Positions 44,384-53,549 are shown, counted from the stretch's first letter. The stretch is DNA of 64,000 bases from Clostridiales bacterium (GCA_003522085.1 DPGI01000004.1:77682-141681); one strand, 5' to 3'. Program-made: numbers and translations. Notes: generated by a model from the letters alone, not told the origin.

Positions 44384-44639
44384 TGGTGCGGCGGGGATTG
44401 CCAATCATTAAAAAGACGGCTTGCAGGGAGCGCTTGTAGTTTTGTAATAAGACTTGGTGGGTTGACAGCAGGTTGGCTGTGGGCTGACAGCGGACTTAAA
44501 GTGGACTTGCGGCAGGCTGATGGCGGGCTGGGAAAAATTTTGCATAAACAAAAGATTTTATCAATGGCAGGCGCTGAAATTTGCCTGCAAAATCGGCTTA
44601 ATTTATGAGATAGGCAAAGATGACAAAAACTTACCCACA
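44384..44639. other. G-rich gene-free spacer
   Basis: Between two terminators there is no convincing gene. The plus strand at 44384-44535 is unusually rich in G, with repeated GGCTG and GGCGGG words. A small hairpin GCAGGC/GCCTGC lies near 44566-44587. A 75-codon frame is present but lacks a ribosome binding site and is probably not real. It may be a decayed gene. Confidence 0.5.
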
Positions 44640-44673
44640 AAACAAAAGAACGGGTTAATTTGACCCGTTCTTC
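44640..44673 (-). terminator. terminator of the P-type ATPase gene
   Basis: AGAACGGGT and ACCCGTTCT form a 9-bp stem; on the minus strand it is followed by TTTTGTTTTG. Confidence 0.85.
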
Positions 44674-44676
44674 GCG

Positions 44677-47067
44677 TTATTTTTTAGCATCTTTGCTTTT
44701 CTTTTTGAATTTTATTGGTATTTTTCTTGTAATGATTGCGTAAGTCGTAAGCATAAGTGCAACACAACCCATAATTGAGAAGAAGTAAACCAGCACATTG
44801 TTTGTAAAATCCGTCATTGTGAAAAATCCTGGCATAACAGTTATTGCGATTATTAAGCATACAAGCGAAAGTATTGTAGTTATCGCTTTTAACTTTGTTG
44901 GAGGAAAGCACAGCCACACCAAATTCAAGAATCCAGTAAATGTGAAAACCAGTGTGATGAGTGTGTCATATTCGGTTGAGCTAAGCAAGTTGAAGTATTC
45001 TGAGTTTATTATAATCACGGTAAAAACAGATGCAAAAAGTGTAAAGGCAAGTGGAATGGATTTCTTTAAAACCTGCGGGATAAAATCACCTTTGATTAAA
45101 TCTGTATTTGGCTGGAATGTCAAGATGAATGATGGAATTCCGATAACAAATAGTTCAAGCAAAAACAGTTGTCTTGGCACGCAAGGATATGGGACAATCA
45201 TCATAATTGTCAGCGTGCACATCACAAGTGTGAAAAGCGTTTTCATTAAAAACAGGACTGATGCATTTTGAACGTTGTTTACGACCTGTCTTCCTTCTTT
45301 TACAACACTTGGAAGGGAAGTGAAGTTTGAGTCAAGCAGCACAAGATTTGAAATATTGCGGGCTACTTCGCTTCCGTCCGCCATAGCGATTGAGCAGTCA
45401 GCTTCTTTTAAAGCGAGTGTATCGTTTACACCGTCGCCGGTCATAGCGACGACCTTTCCATTCTTTTTAAGTGTTTTTACGATTACATATTTTTGTTCTG
45501 GCGACACTCTTCCAAAGACTGTAAAATCGGCTGCGATTTTTTCGACTTCTTCAAGTGACATGCCTTCAAGCGAGATGTATTTGTCATAGTTTTCAACGCC
45601 GACGCGCTGTGCAATTTTTGAAACGGTGAGGGGATCGTCGCCCGAAATGATTTTGATTTCAACTTCGTTTTCTTTAAACCATCTAATCGTTTCGATTGCA
45701 TTTTCTCTGATGTGGTCTTCAAGCACAAACAAAGCCAAAGTTTCGCCTTCTTTTGCACCTTCGTCTTCATTGAATGGCGAGTTCGTTTCGGTGAGCGCAA
45801 TCACGCGATAGCCGTTTTCCATTGCTTCGTTAAGCAATTTTTTGTTTTCATCACTCAAGTGTGCTTTTACAAAAGTTGGTGCGCCAAGATAATAAGTTTT
45901 TCCATTTTTAAATGTTGTTGCAGAAAATTTTCGCTGTGAAGAAAATTCAAGATTTTGTTCGAGTTTCATATCGGATTTTGCTCCGAATTTTTTTAGCAGT
46001 GCTGTTGATGTCGCGTTTTGTGTTCTTTGTGATCCTAAAATGTTTGAAACAATTTTGTCGACTGTGGTTTTGTGTTTTTTTGATGTATAAATCACATCTT
46101 TAACATTCATTGTCCCGTCGGTGATTGTTCCTGTTTTGTCAAGGCAAAGCACGTTGCTTCGCGAAAGCATTTCGATTGAATAAATGTCTTTTACGAGTGT
46201 CTTTTTTCGGCCAAGTTTAACAACGCCAACCGAAAGTGAAATTGTTATCAGCAGAAACATTCCTGCTGGAATCATTCCTGTTATCGCGCCAGCTGAGCTT
46301 GTGACTGCTTCTTCAATTGTGTTTGGAAGAAGATAATATTCTTTTATAACAGTCAAAATTGCAAGCGGGATAAGCGCGATTCCAATGTATCTGATAAGTT
46401 TTGTAATGTCTTTAAACAAACTTGAATGTGGGGCTTTAAACTCTTTTGCTTTTGATGCAATGGTTTGAATATAGTTGTCTTTGCCTACTTTTTCTACTTT
46501 TGCATAACATGCTCCGGACACAAGGAAACTTCCAGAAAGAAGCGTTTCGCCAATGCACTTTTTTACGGGTAGACTTTCGCCGGTAAGCAAACTTTCGTTG
46601 ACTTCAACCACGCCGTCCATAATTATGCAGTCAGATGGAACTTGGTCGCCGTTTGAAAGCAGCACGATGTCGTCAAGCAGCAATTTGTCTGCTGAAAGTT
46701 CGATTTGTTTGCCTTCGCGGATAACCTTGACTTGTGGCAGCGCTACCAGCGACAGTTTTTGAACGGTATGTTTTGCGCGACATTCTTGTATAATAGCGAT
46801 TGAAGTGTTAAGCACAATAACGATTAAAAACAACAAATCTTTGTATGAACCAACGGCAATCAGCGCTATGGCAATAATAAGCCAAATAAGGTTGAAAAAT
46901 GTGCAAGTGTTTTTGAGTATTATTGCAGTGTAGGTTTTGGTTGATCTTACTTTTGAATCGTTTATAAGCCCGTGCATAGAACGCTCAGCAACCTGTTCAG
47001 CGCTAAGCCCGTTACAAATATTGGGGGTGTATCTTTCTAAAACAAAATCTTTTTTATTCTTTTTCAT
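44677..47067 (-). CDS. cation-transporting P-type ATPase
   Basis: The 797-aa product shows the actuator motif LLTGESLPVK, the phosphorylation site CLDKTGTITDG, the hinge TGDGVNDTLALKEAD and about ten membrane helices. The M4 segment reads GMIPAGMFLLITISLSVGVV, so the usual PEGL glutamate is an alanine. This and the LxxIEMLSRSNVLCLDKTGT context resemble CtpE-type ATPases, proposed to move calcium, more than classical PMCA pumps. The ion cannot be assigned. The start at 47067 is chosen over a 17-residue longer frame because the -10 region lies in the extension. Confidence 0.9.
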   Translation of the reverse strand: MKKNKKDFVLERYTPNICNGLSAEQVAERSMHGLINDSKVRSTKTYTAIILKNTCTFFNLIWLIIAIALIAVGSYKDLLFLIVIVLNTSIAIIQECRAKHTVQKLSLVALPQVKVIREGKQIELSADKLLLDDIVLLSNGDQVPSDCIIMDGVVEVNESLLTGESLPVKKCIGETLLSGSFLVSGACYAKVEKVGKDNYIQTIASKAKEFKAPHSSLFKDITKLIRYIGIALIPLAILTVIKEYYLLPNTIEEAVTSSAGAITGMIPAGMFLLITISLSVGVVKLGRKKTLVKDIYSIEMLSRSNVLCLDKTGTITDGTMNVKDVIYTSKKHKTTVDKIVSNILGSQRTQNATSTALLKKFGAKSDMKLEQNLEFSSQRKFSATTFKNGKTYYLGAPTFVKAHLSDENKKLLNEAMENGYRVIALTETNSPFNEDEGAKEGETLALFVLEDHIRENAIETIRWFKENEVEIKIISGDDPLTVSKIAQRVGVENYDKYISLEGMSLEEVEKIAADFTVFGRVSPEQKYVIVKTLKKNGKVVAMTGDGVNDTLALKEADCSIAMADGSEVARNISNLVLLDSNFTSLPSVVKEGRQVVNNVQNASVLFLMKTLFTLVMCTLTIMMIVPYPCVPRQLFLLELFVIGIPSFILTFQPNTDLIKGDFIPQVLKKSIPLAFTLFASVFTVIIINSEYFNLLSSTEYDTLITLVFTFTGFLNLVWLCFPPTKLKAITTILSLVCLIIAITVMPGFFTMTDFTNNVLVYFFSIMGCVALMLTTYAIITRKIPIKFKKKSKDAKK

Positions 47068-47157
47068 TTGTATAATTATATTACAAAAATACATACAATA
47101 AGTCAAATAAATTGGCATTTGCTTGACAAAAACTTTGGATTATTATACGATTGAAAC

Positions 47158-48372
47158 ATGAAAGCGTTTACTATTGAACCAAACAGAAAAACAAAACAAC
47201 TTGCCAAACTTTTGGGTGGCGATGTTTATATCGTTGGAGGATTTGTCCGCAACGCTCTTCTCGGCAAAAAATGTGACGACGAAGACCTTTGCAGTGCGTA
47301 TACTCTTGCAGATTTAGAAAAAAAACTTGAAGGCAGCGAATTTTCGCTTAAAAACAAAAACAAAAGTTTTGGAACTTGCAAAATTGTTTGTGGTGACAAA
47401 AGTTATGATTATGCCACATTCAGAAAAGAAGAATATGTTAAGGGACATTGCCCTGAGCACGTTGAGTTTGTAAAAGAATTAGAGGTTGATGCAAATCGCC
47501 GTGACTTTACAATTAATGCAATTTATTACAATTTAAAAACAGGTGAAATTCTTGACCCATTCAACGGGTTTGGTGACTTGCAAGACAAAAGAATTCGCGC
47601 AATCAACCAAGATATTTTAAAAGACGATGGTCTGCGTATTTTAAGAATGTTGCGACTTGCAGGTGAGTATGGATTTAACATTGAATTTCACACATTAAAA
47701 GCAGCACAAGCCAATATTCAAAACATCAACGACCTTTCAAAAGCAAAGATAACTGAAGAACTTACAAAACTTCTTACGCGCACAACAAACAAAGGCGCAG
47801 TTAAGGCAATCAAACTTTACAACCGCTTGGGAGTTTGGAAGAGAATTGGTCTTGACTTTACAATAGTAAAACCAAGAATGGTTGGCAAATGTGAAGACAA
47901 ATTTATTGGATTTTTAATTGATATTGTCGACACTGTTAACCCCGCAAGTGTTTCATATTATCTTTCTCATATTTGTGAAAATGCAGGATTCACAAAAAAG
48001 CAATTTGTAAAAATTATTAATGTTATATCGGGATATTATGATGCGTTAAACCATATGCGCAACAAACAATATTTCTTTAAATATTTTGATAATTTTCAAG
48101 ATATTTACAAAATATTGGCTAAAAAATCAAAAATCGTGGCCCAAAAATACAATTTCTTTTATAAATACATCATATCGCACAAATTGGTTATTAGAAAAAG
48201 TGATTTAAAAATCAGCGAAAAAGATTTGAAAAAGCATTTTCCTTCAATGCCTGAAAAAATGTATGAAAGCGTGTTGATGGAAGCGCTCAGCGATGTTTTT
48301 GACGGAAGATGCCCAAATGACGCTAGCGAACTTATAAAAGATATTGGAAAGCATCATTATCACAAATTTTAA
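47158..48372 (+). CDS. tRNA nucleotidyltransferase / poly(A) polymerase family protein (CCA-adding type)
   Basis: Class II nucleotidyltransferase of 404 aa. The motifs are GGFVRNALLGK and DEDLC (metal-binding acidic pair, about 37-39), VDANRRDFTINAIYYN, PFNGFGDLQDKRIRAI and LRILRMLRLAGEYGF. It adds CCA to tRNA 3' ends or a related tail. The C-terminal half is divergent. TTGACA-17-TACGAT places the transcription start at the ATG, with no Shine-Dalgarno, so it looks leaderless. Its stop codon overlaps the terminator stem. Confidence 0.9.
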   Translation: MKAFTIEPNRKTKQLAKLLGGDVYIVGGFVRNALLGKKCDDEDLCSAYTLADLEKKLEGSEFSLKNKNKSFGTCKIVCGDKSYDYATFRKEEYVKGHCPEHVEFVKELEVDANRRDFTINAIYYNLKTGEILDPFNGFGDLQDKRIRAINQDILKDDGLRILRMLRLAGEYGFNIEFHTLKAAQANIQNINDLSKAKITEELTKLLTRTTNKGAVKAIKLYNRLGVWKRIGLDFTIVKPRMVGKCEDKFIGFLIDIVDTVNPASVSYYLSHICENAGFTKKQFVKIINVISGYYDALNHMRNKQYFFKYFDNFQDIYKILAKKSKIVAQKYNFFYKYIISHKLVIRKSDLKISEKDLKKHFPSMPEKMYESVLMEALSDVFDGRCPNDASELIKDIGKHHYHKF

Positions 48373-48395
48373 GTGCAAGGGATTGCACTTTTTTT
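48371..48395 (+). terminator. terminator of the CCA-adding enzyme gene
   Basis: AAGTGCAA/TTGCACTT with a GGGA loop then Ts. Confidence 0.88.
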
Positions 48396-48429
48396 GTTTA
48401 TTTTTTAAATAGCTTCACATAATAAGAGC

Positions 48430-49962
48430 ATGAAAAAAGAAAAAGTTAAAACCAGAAAAAATCATGCAGGTCTTATTTGGGGGTTGTCGGCAGCGCTGTT
48501 TGCGGTGGCAGTCCTTGTGTTTTGTCAATTCTATTTTGTGGACGGACTTTCTCCAAATGACACCTTTTTAAATGGAACTACAATCAACGGAATTGACGTG
48601 TCGGGCATGACGCGATCGCAGGCTGAAAACGTAGTGTCATATTCGTTGCTTTCGGCTAGGTCAGACATCAAACTGACTCTTACATATAACGATATGAAAT
48701 GGACTTTTTCGGGAAGCGATTTTGAAGTGACCAACGAAGTCGAGCCGGTTTTGACCGAAGTGTTAAAGATTGGACATGAAGGCAACTTTTTAAAGCGCCG
48801 AAAAGATTTAAACAAAGTCAAAAAAGATGGACTTGCTGTGCAGGTTTCTTACAAGACCGTGCTTGGCGGGCTGGAAGAGAAGATTGAAACAATTTCACAA
48901 GCAATTGAAACAACAGGTCAGCAGCCACATGTTGTTTTTGATCCAAATGCAGAGCCTATGTTTTCGCTCATCGAAGGCAAACCTGCAAAAGTTGTGGATC
49001 GCGGTAAACTTTATTATTTAATAGATGAAGCGCTGGCAAACGAAAAAGAAGCGACAATTAAAATTCCTGTGCTTGAAGTGCCTTTCGCGCTTGATGAAAA
49101 AGAAGTGCTTAGCGCAATCACTAAGCGCTCAAGTTTTTCAACCAGTTATGCTTCTTCTTCAGCAGCAAGAAAAAACAATGTTTCAAGAGCGCTTAAATCA
49201 TTCAACGGCAAAGTGATTATGCCAGGCGAAGAAGTTAGCTTCAATAATGTTACCGGCTCGCGAACTGCCGAAAACGGTTATAAGCAAGCAAACATTATTT
49301 TAAACGGCGCATATGTTAAAGGATCGGGCGGTGGAGTGTGCCAGGCTTCGACAACGCTTTACAATGCTCTTGTGCTTGCTGATGTTGAAATATTAGAATC
49401 AAATCATCATTCGTTGCCGGCAAGTTATGTTCCACTCTCTTTTGATGCCATGGTGTCGGAAGGTTATTCAGATCTTGTTTTCAGAAATTCGCTGGAAGCG
49501 CCTATCTATATAAAAACATATCACGATGATGAAAATGTTTATGCCGAAATTTATGGCCAGCCTTTTGAAGAAGGACAGTCGATTCGCACTCGCGCCGAAT
49601 TTATAAAAGTTTTGCCACACAACGGTGATAAAATTATTCAAGACACAAATGGCGAATATTCTGATAAAGTGGTTTATAAAGGCGAGTATTATCGCGTTCG
49701 ATATCCGCGTGAAGGATACGAAAGCAAAGGTTTTGTGCAATATCTTAAAGATGGCGAAGTGACCGAAGAAAAAGAGCTTAGACACGACTATTATTGGCCG
49801 CAAGACGGAATAATTGTTGAAGGAACGGAAGAACTGGGAGAAGGTATGACTCTTCCTGAAAATGATGTGAAGTTTATTCCTGCTCAAAAGGTTACAAACA
49901 CAACAACTGAAACAGTTAAAGCAAAAATAGAAAAGGAAAGGCCATCAGCATACAACCCATAA
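48430..49962 (+). CDS. VanW family envelope protein
   Basis: The 510-aa product has an N-terminal membrane helix (LIWGLSAALFAVAVLVFCQFY), a peptidoglycan-binding-like domain (LNGTTINGIDVSGMTRSQAE) and the VanW domain around residues 235-380 (PGEEVSFNNVTGSRTAENGY, GGGVCQASTTLYNALVLA, SNHHSLPASYVPLS). VanW-type proteins occur widely in Bacillota outside vancomycin clusters, with no settled activity; this gene does not indicate vancomycin resistance. CATAAT lies 6 nt before the ATG, suggesting a leaderless transcript. Confidence 0.9.
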   Translation: MKKEKVKTRKNHAGLIWGLSAALFAVAVLVFCQFYFVDGLSPNDTFLNGTTINGIDVSGMTRSQAENVVSYSLLSARSDIKLTLTYNDMKWTFSGSDFEVTNEVEPVLTEVLKIGHEGNFLKRRKDLNKVKKDGLAVQVSYKTVLGGLEEKIETISQAIETTGQQPHVVFDPNAEPMFSLIEGKPAKVVDRGKLYYLIDEALANEKEATIKIPVLEVPFALDEKEVLSAITKRSSFSTSYASSSAARKNNVSRALKSFNGKVIMPGEEVSFNNVTGSRTAENGYKQANIILNGAYVKGSGGGVCQASTTLYNALVLADVEILESNHHSLPASYVPLSFDAMVSEGYSDLVFRNSLEAPIYIKTYHDDENVYAEIYGQPFEEGQSIRTRAEFIKVLPHNGDKIIQDTNGEYSDKVVYKGEYYRVRYPREGYESKGFVQYLKDGEVTEEKELRHDYYWPQDGIIVEGTEELGEGMTLPENDVKFIPAQKVTNTTTETVKAKIEKERPSAYNP

Positions 49963-49964
49963 TG

Positions 49965-50102
49965 TGCGCGCCCCTTTCAATCGGCTTGAAAACAAGCCGA
50001 TTTTTTGTTTGCAAATTTGCGAATTTGCAAACAAAGTGCGGGGCTCCGCCCGCGGCCGGCAAGCCGTCTGCGGGGGCGGATGCCCTGCGAAAGGGGCGCG
50101 CA
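49965..50102. repeat. 138-bp GC-rich fold-back element
   Basis: Perfect 14-bp terminal inverted repeats TGCGCGCCCCTTTC (49965-49978) and GAAAGGGGCGCGCA (50089-50102). Inside are a terminator-like AATCGGCTTG/CAAGCCGATT with Ts (49979-50006), an 11-bp palindrome GTTTGCAAATT/AATTTGCAAAC (50007-50032) and a GC-rich stem around GGGCTCCGCCC. It begins 2 bp after the VanW stop and supplies its terminator. Nothing else is seen up to 50256 except the likely promoter region of the next gene. Confidence 0.8.
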
Positions 50103-50256
50103 TTGATGTCTCTGGTGGTGTCGGAAGATGCTTAAAAGCCCTTAAAATGTTTATTTTTGTAAAATTTTTTATATTTTTTACAATATTGCGCAAAAATGTT
50201 TGGTTTTTGTAAAAAAGTAGTGTATAATAACAAAGATTTTAGAAAAGGAGGGAGAA

Positions 50257-50649
50257 ATGACTGATTTTGATATCTTTGCTAGGGAAGAGGTAACAAAAAT
50301 ACTATTAGAGTTGGGCATTCCTGCAAACTTGCAAGGTTTCAGATGCTTGCAAGAATGTTCGTTGAAAGTTATTGAAGATCCTACTTTACTTAGAAAAGTT
50401 ACAAAAAGATTGTATCCAATGGTTGGCAAAGTTTTTGCCATTGATGGCGGAGTTGTTGAAAGAAGTATGCGCCATTCAACTGATATAGGATTTTGCAAAA
50501 CAAACTTTAAGCCACTTTGCAAAATATTTGGCATGTCAGAAGAAATGTTAAATTACAAACCAACCAGCAGCGAACTTATTGCACTTATCGCGGAATATGT
50601 TCGTTTCAACGCGCAAAAACAGGGTTTAGAGCCAAACAAAAAGGATTAG
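50257..50649 (+). CDS. stand-alone Spo0A C-terminal DNA-binding domain protein
   Basis: The 130-aa protein aligns through its length with the sigma-factor-like DNA-binding domain of Spo0A. ITEIIHEVGVPAHIKGYLYL in Spo0A corresponds to VTKILLELGIPANLQGFRCL here, SRVERAIRHAIE to GVVERSMRHSTD, and KPTNSEFIAMVADKLR to KPTSSELIALIAEYVR. There is no receiver domain. It could modulate Spo0A target genes without phosphorylation control. AGGAGGG precedes the ATG. The remaining protein has 20 or so unassigned residues at the ends. Confidence 0.85.
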   Translation: MTDFDIFAREEVTKILLELGIPANLQGFRCLQECSLKVIEDPTLLRKVTKRLYPMVGKVFAIDGGVVERSMRHSTDIGFCKTNFKPLCKIFGMSEEMLNYKPTSSELIALIAEYVRFNAQKQGLEPNKKD

Positions 50650-50684
50650 GCACTAAAAAAGCAAAAAACGCATATTAAATTTCT

Positions 50685-51941
50685 ATGAAAAAATATTTTT
50701 TGATAGGAATCAGTGGCATAAGCATGTCTGCGATTGCAGTTATGCTTAAAAGCGAAGGAAACGAAGTAAAAGGATACGACCAACATCCTTGCGCTGAACT
50801 TGAAAATGAGGGCATCATAGTTGAATTGCAGCCCAATTTTGAGAGCATTTTATGGGCAGATGAAATAGTTTATTCATCTGCTTTTTCTATGGATTTTCCG
50901 CTTTTAAATTATGCATTAATTTGCCGAAAAAAGCTTACTGTTCGCGGCGAAAAACTGGGCGAAATAGCCTCGCATTATGAAAAAGTTGTTGCAGTGGCGG
51001 GCTCGCATGGCAAATCCACGACAACGGCAATGATTTACAACATTTTAAAGGTTGCGGGCAAAAAGCCGACTCTTCATCTTGGGGCAAAATTGCAAGAAAA
51101 CGGTAAAAATTTCGATATTGCTGGGCAGGAATATTTCGTCACCGAAGCGTGTGAATATCATGACAACTTTTTGTTTTTGCAGCCATACTTTTCAGTTGTT
51201 ACAAACATTGAGCCCGAACATTTAGATTATTTTAAAACCTTCAAAAACGAAAAAAAGTCGTATAAAAAATTTTTAGAAAGTAGCCAGCAAACGTTGATTT
51301 CTCATCAATATAAAAGCAAAAATGTCCACCTTGACAAACACGGGAATGTTGTTTTTGATGTTCGAAGTGGAGACCAAAAATGGGGCAGAATTCATTTAAA
51401 ATTTGGTGGCGTCTATAATGTTGAAAATGCACTATTTGCAATCCGCACCTGCGAAATGCTTGGAATAAATAAATGTCTGATAAAACTTGGACTAGAAAAC
51501 TTTTCCGGTCTTGGAAAGCGTTTTGAGCGCGTGAAAAGTCAGTCGGGCTGCAAAACGTTTGTCGACTATGCTCACCATCCAAAAGAGATTTCAAAAGCCT
51601 TTGATTCAATCAAAAAATTGGGTGGTAAAAATGTAGTTCTCTTTCAGCCGCACACCTATTCGCGCACAGTCGCTTTTATGGACGATTTTGTTAAACAACT
51701 TTCAAAATTTGACGAGATAATATTGTTTAAAACCTACGCCGCTCGCGAAAAAGAGCAAACACAGGTTGAAATTGAGTTGGTTCAAAAACTTTCCAAAACT
51801 GGAAAGAAAGTTATGCTGTTTTATGATTTAAATGCTTTAATTTCACTTCTTCAAGGCATAAAAGATGGCAATTTAGTGATTTTAGGGGCAGGAGATTTGC
51901 CTGAAATGCTGAAAGAGCGGAATTTTATTTGGAAAGATTGA
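50685..51941 (+). CDS. murC: UDP-N-acetylmuramate--L-alanine ligase
   Basis: MurC attaches the first amino acid to UDP-MurNAc in peptidoglycan synthesis. The 418-aa product has the N-terminal GISGISMSAIAVML, the ATP P-loop AGSHGKSTTTAM (about 102-113), TEACEYHDNFL and TNIEPEHLDYF, DYAHHPKEI and FQPHTYSRT. It is somewhat shorter than typical MurC (about 450). The adjacent CofE-like ligase gene follows at 37 bp. Confidence 0.93.
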   Translation: MKKYFLIGISGISMSAIAVMLKSEGNEVKGYDQHPCAELENEGIIVELQPNFESILWADEIVYSSAFSMDFPLLNYALICRKKLTVRGEKLGEIASHYEKVVAVAGSHGKSTTTAMIYNILKVAGKKPTLHLGAKLQENGKNFDIAGQEYFVTEACEYHDNFLFLQPYFSVVTNIEPEHLDYFKTFKNEKKSYKKFLESSQQTLISHQYKSKNVHLDKHGNVVFDVRSGDQKWGRIHLKFGGVYNVENALFAIRTCEMLGINKCLIKLGLENFSGLGKRFERVKSQSGCKTFVDYAHHPKEISKAFDSIKKLGGKNVVLFQPHTYSRTVAFMDDFVKQLSKFDEIILFKTYAAREKEQTQVEIELVQKLSKTGKKVMLFYDLNALISLLQGIKDGNLVILGAGDLPEMLKERNFIWKD

Positions 51942-51978
51942 TGATTTTGTTGTATAGTAAATTATACGGGAGAAAGTT

Positions 51979-53160
51979 ATGCGAACTGTTACTACTACGG
52001 CAATGGGCGTGCGCGCACCAATCATCAGACCTGGCGACGACCTTGTAAAAATTGTTGCTGATTGCGTTTTGGCAACTTGCGAAGAAAAAAATATAGTTTT
52101 AAAAGATAAAGATATCATTACAGTCACCGAAGCGGTCGTGGCAAAAAGCCAAGGCAACTTTGCTACAATCGACGATATATGCGCTGATGTAAAAAAGCAG
52201 ATGGGCAGAGGCACAGTCGGCCTTATTTTTCCGATTTTGTCGCGCAATCGTTTTTCGCAAATTTTGCGCGGAATTGTCGCAGGTGTTGACAAACTTGTGA
52301 TTCAACTTTCTTATCCATTTGACGAAGTTGGAAACCCACTTGTTTCAATCGACAAACTTTATGAACTTGGCATTCACAATTTCAGCCAAGCTTTCTCGGC
52401 GAAGCAATTTTATCAACTTGTTGGCAGTGTAGAGCACCCATTTACAGGCATTGACTACATAAAGACATATCTCGACATTTGCGGAGATAAAGCCGAAGTA
52501 ATTTTAAGCAACGACCCATGCGAGATTTTGAAATATACCAACAAAGTTATTTGCGCCGACATTCATTCGCGTTTTAGAAGCAAAAAACTTTTGCTTGCGC
52601 ACGGAGCAAAAAAGGTTATTTGCCTTGATGAAATCTTAAATAAAAAATCAAAAAAACATGGCTATCACTCTCAATTTGGAGTGCTTGGCTCGAATATGTC
52701 AAGTGAAGGAAAAATTAAATTGTTCCCACGCGATTGCCAACCTTTTGTAGACAAATTGCAAGCCGAATTTTTGAAAAGAACAGGTGCACACGTTGAATGT
52801 ATGGTTTATGGAGACGGCGCATTCAAAGATCCTGTTGGCGGAATTTGGGAACTTGCCGATCCTGTTGTAAGTCCAGCATACACCGACGGACTTGTTGGCA
52901 CTCCAAACGAAATTAAACTTAAATATGTTGCCGACAATCAAATCGCAAACTTAAACGGAGAAGAAGCGATAAACAAAATGAAAGAGCTTATCCGCAAAAA
53001 AGACGGCAACCTTAGAAAACAAAGTGTATCGCTTGGAACTACACCAAGAAGAATAACCGACCTTGTAGGCTCGCTTTCTGACCTTGTCAGCGGAAGCGGT
53101 GATAAAGGAACGCCAATCGTGCTTATCACAGGTTATTTTGACAATTACGCATCAGAATAA
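51979..53160 (+). CDS. CofE-like ligase (coenzyme F420-0:L-glutamate ligase family)
   Basis: The 393-aa protein has the CofE fold features: TTAMGVRAPIIRPGDDL, DIITVTEAVVAKSQGN and a C-terminal VYGDGAFKDPVGGIWELADP with GTPNEIKLKY. Family members add glutamate to F420-0 in organisms that make F420, which spore-forming Clostridia generally do not. The position directly behind murC suggests another ligase role, perhaps on wall precursors or folate. GGGAGAAAG precedes the ATG; a terminator follows. Confidence 0.8.
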   Translation: MRTVTTTAMGVRAPIIRPGDDLVKIVADCVLATCEEKNIVLKDKDIITVTEAVVAKSQGNFATIDDICADVKKQMGRGTVGLIFPILSRNRFSQILRGIVAGVDKLVIQLSYPFDEVGNPLVSIDKLYELGIHNFSQAFSAKQFYQLVGSVEHPFTGIDYIKTYLDICGDKAEVILSNDPCEILKYTNKVICADIHSRFRSKKLLLAHGAKKVICLDEILNKKSKKHGYHSQFGVLGSNMSSEGKIKLFPRDCQPFVDKLQAEFLKRTGAHVECMVYGDGAFKDPVGGIWELADPVVSPAYTDGLVGTPNEIKLKYVADNQIANLNGEEAINKMKELIRKKDGNLRKQSVSLGTTPRRITDLVGSLSDLVSGSGDKGTPIVLITGYFDNYASE

Positions 53161-53167
53161 AAAAATA

Positions 53168-53189
53168 AACCGCTAAATGCGGTTTTTTT
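53168..53189 (+). terminator. terminator of the murC-cofE operon
   Basis: AACCGC/GCGGTT around TAAAT followed by Ts. Confidence 0.88.
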
Positions 53190-53215
53190 GATGTGATTTT
53201 GCAAAAAATAGCAAT

Positions 53216-53431
53216 ATGTATTTTAATTATCATGCTAAAGCGAAATCGCTGATAAAAAGTGGCGAACTTGAATATGTTGAAATTATGGACGACTATCACG
53301 GAATAAAACCTGCGATGGTGCTTTATTTTTTGTCGCACAAACCAATGCCAATTCGCCAAGAACATTGGGAAGAATATTATAAATTGATTCAGCAGTTGGA
53401 AAATGAACAAAATTACAAAGAAAAATTTTAA
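53216..53431 (+). CDS. small conserved-looking protein, 71 aa
   Basis: The product reads MYFNYHAKAKSLIKSGELE at the start and has DDYHGIKPAMVLYFLSHKP with PIRQEHWEEYYKLI in the second half, a composition like a real soluble protein. It is framed by terminators on both sides, supporting a separate gene. There is no clear ribosome binding site. No function assigned; I only note that the amino-acid pattern is not random. Confidence 0.6.
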   Translation: MYFNYHAKAKSLIKSGELEYVEIMDDYHGIKPAMVLYFLSHKPMPIRQEHWEEYYKLIQQLENEQNYKEKF

Positions 53432-53440
53432 TTAAATAAA

Positions 53441-53465
53441 AAAGCCTGGCGATTGCCAGGTTTTA
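53441..53465 (+). terminator. terminator of the 71-aa gene
   Basis: CCTGGC/GCCAGG with GATT loop, followed by TTTTATT; the tRNA-Glu 3' end lies just after, so it may also serve that gene on the minus strand. Confidence 0.75.
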
Positions 53466-53474
53466 TTGATAGTT

Positions 53475-53549
53475 TGGTACTCCCTAGGGGAATCGAACCC
53501 CTGATTCCACCGTGAGAGGGTGGCGTCTTAACCGCTTGACCAAGGGAGC
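53475..53549 (-). tRNA. tRNA-Glu (anticodon CTC)
   Basis: GCTCCCT pairs with AGGGAGT (first pair G-T), and CCA is encoded. The anticodon arm is CCACC-CTCTCAC-GGTGG and the T arm is AGGGGTTCGATTCCCCT. All stems pair. Confidence 0.93.

Noticed and set aside
44381..44608. 75-codon frame in the G-rich spacer
   Set aside because: There is no ribosome binding site and no promoter; it starts within the ftsH-operon terminator and has an odd composition.
48430..49962. Vancomycin resistance locus suggested by VanW
   Set aside because: No vanHAX-type or vanRS genes are nearby, and VanW-domain proteins are common in Bacillota without resistance.
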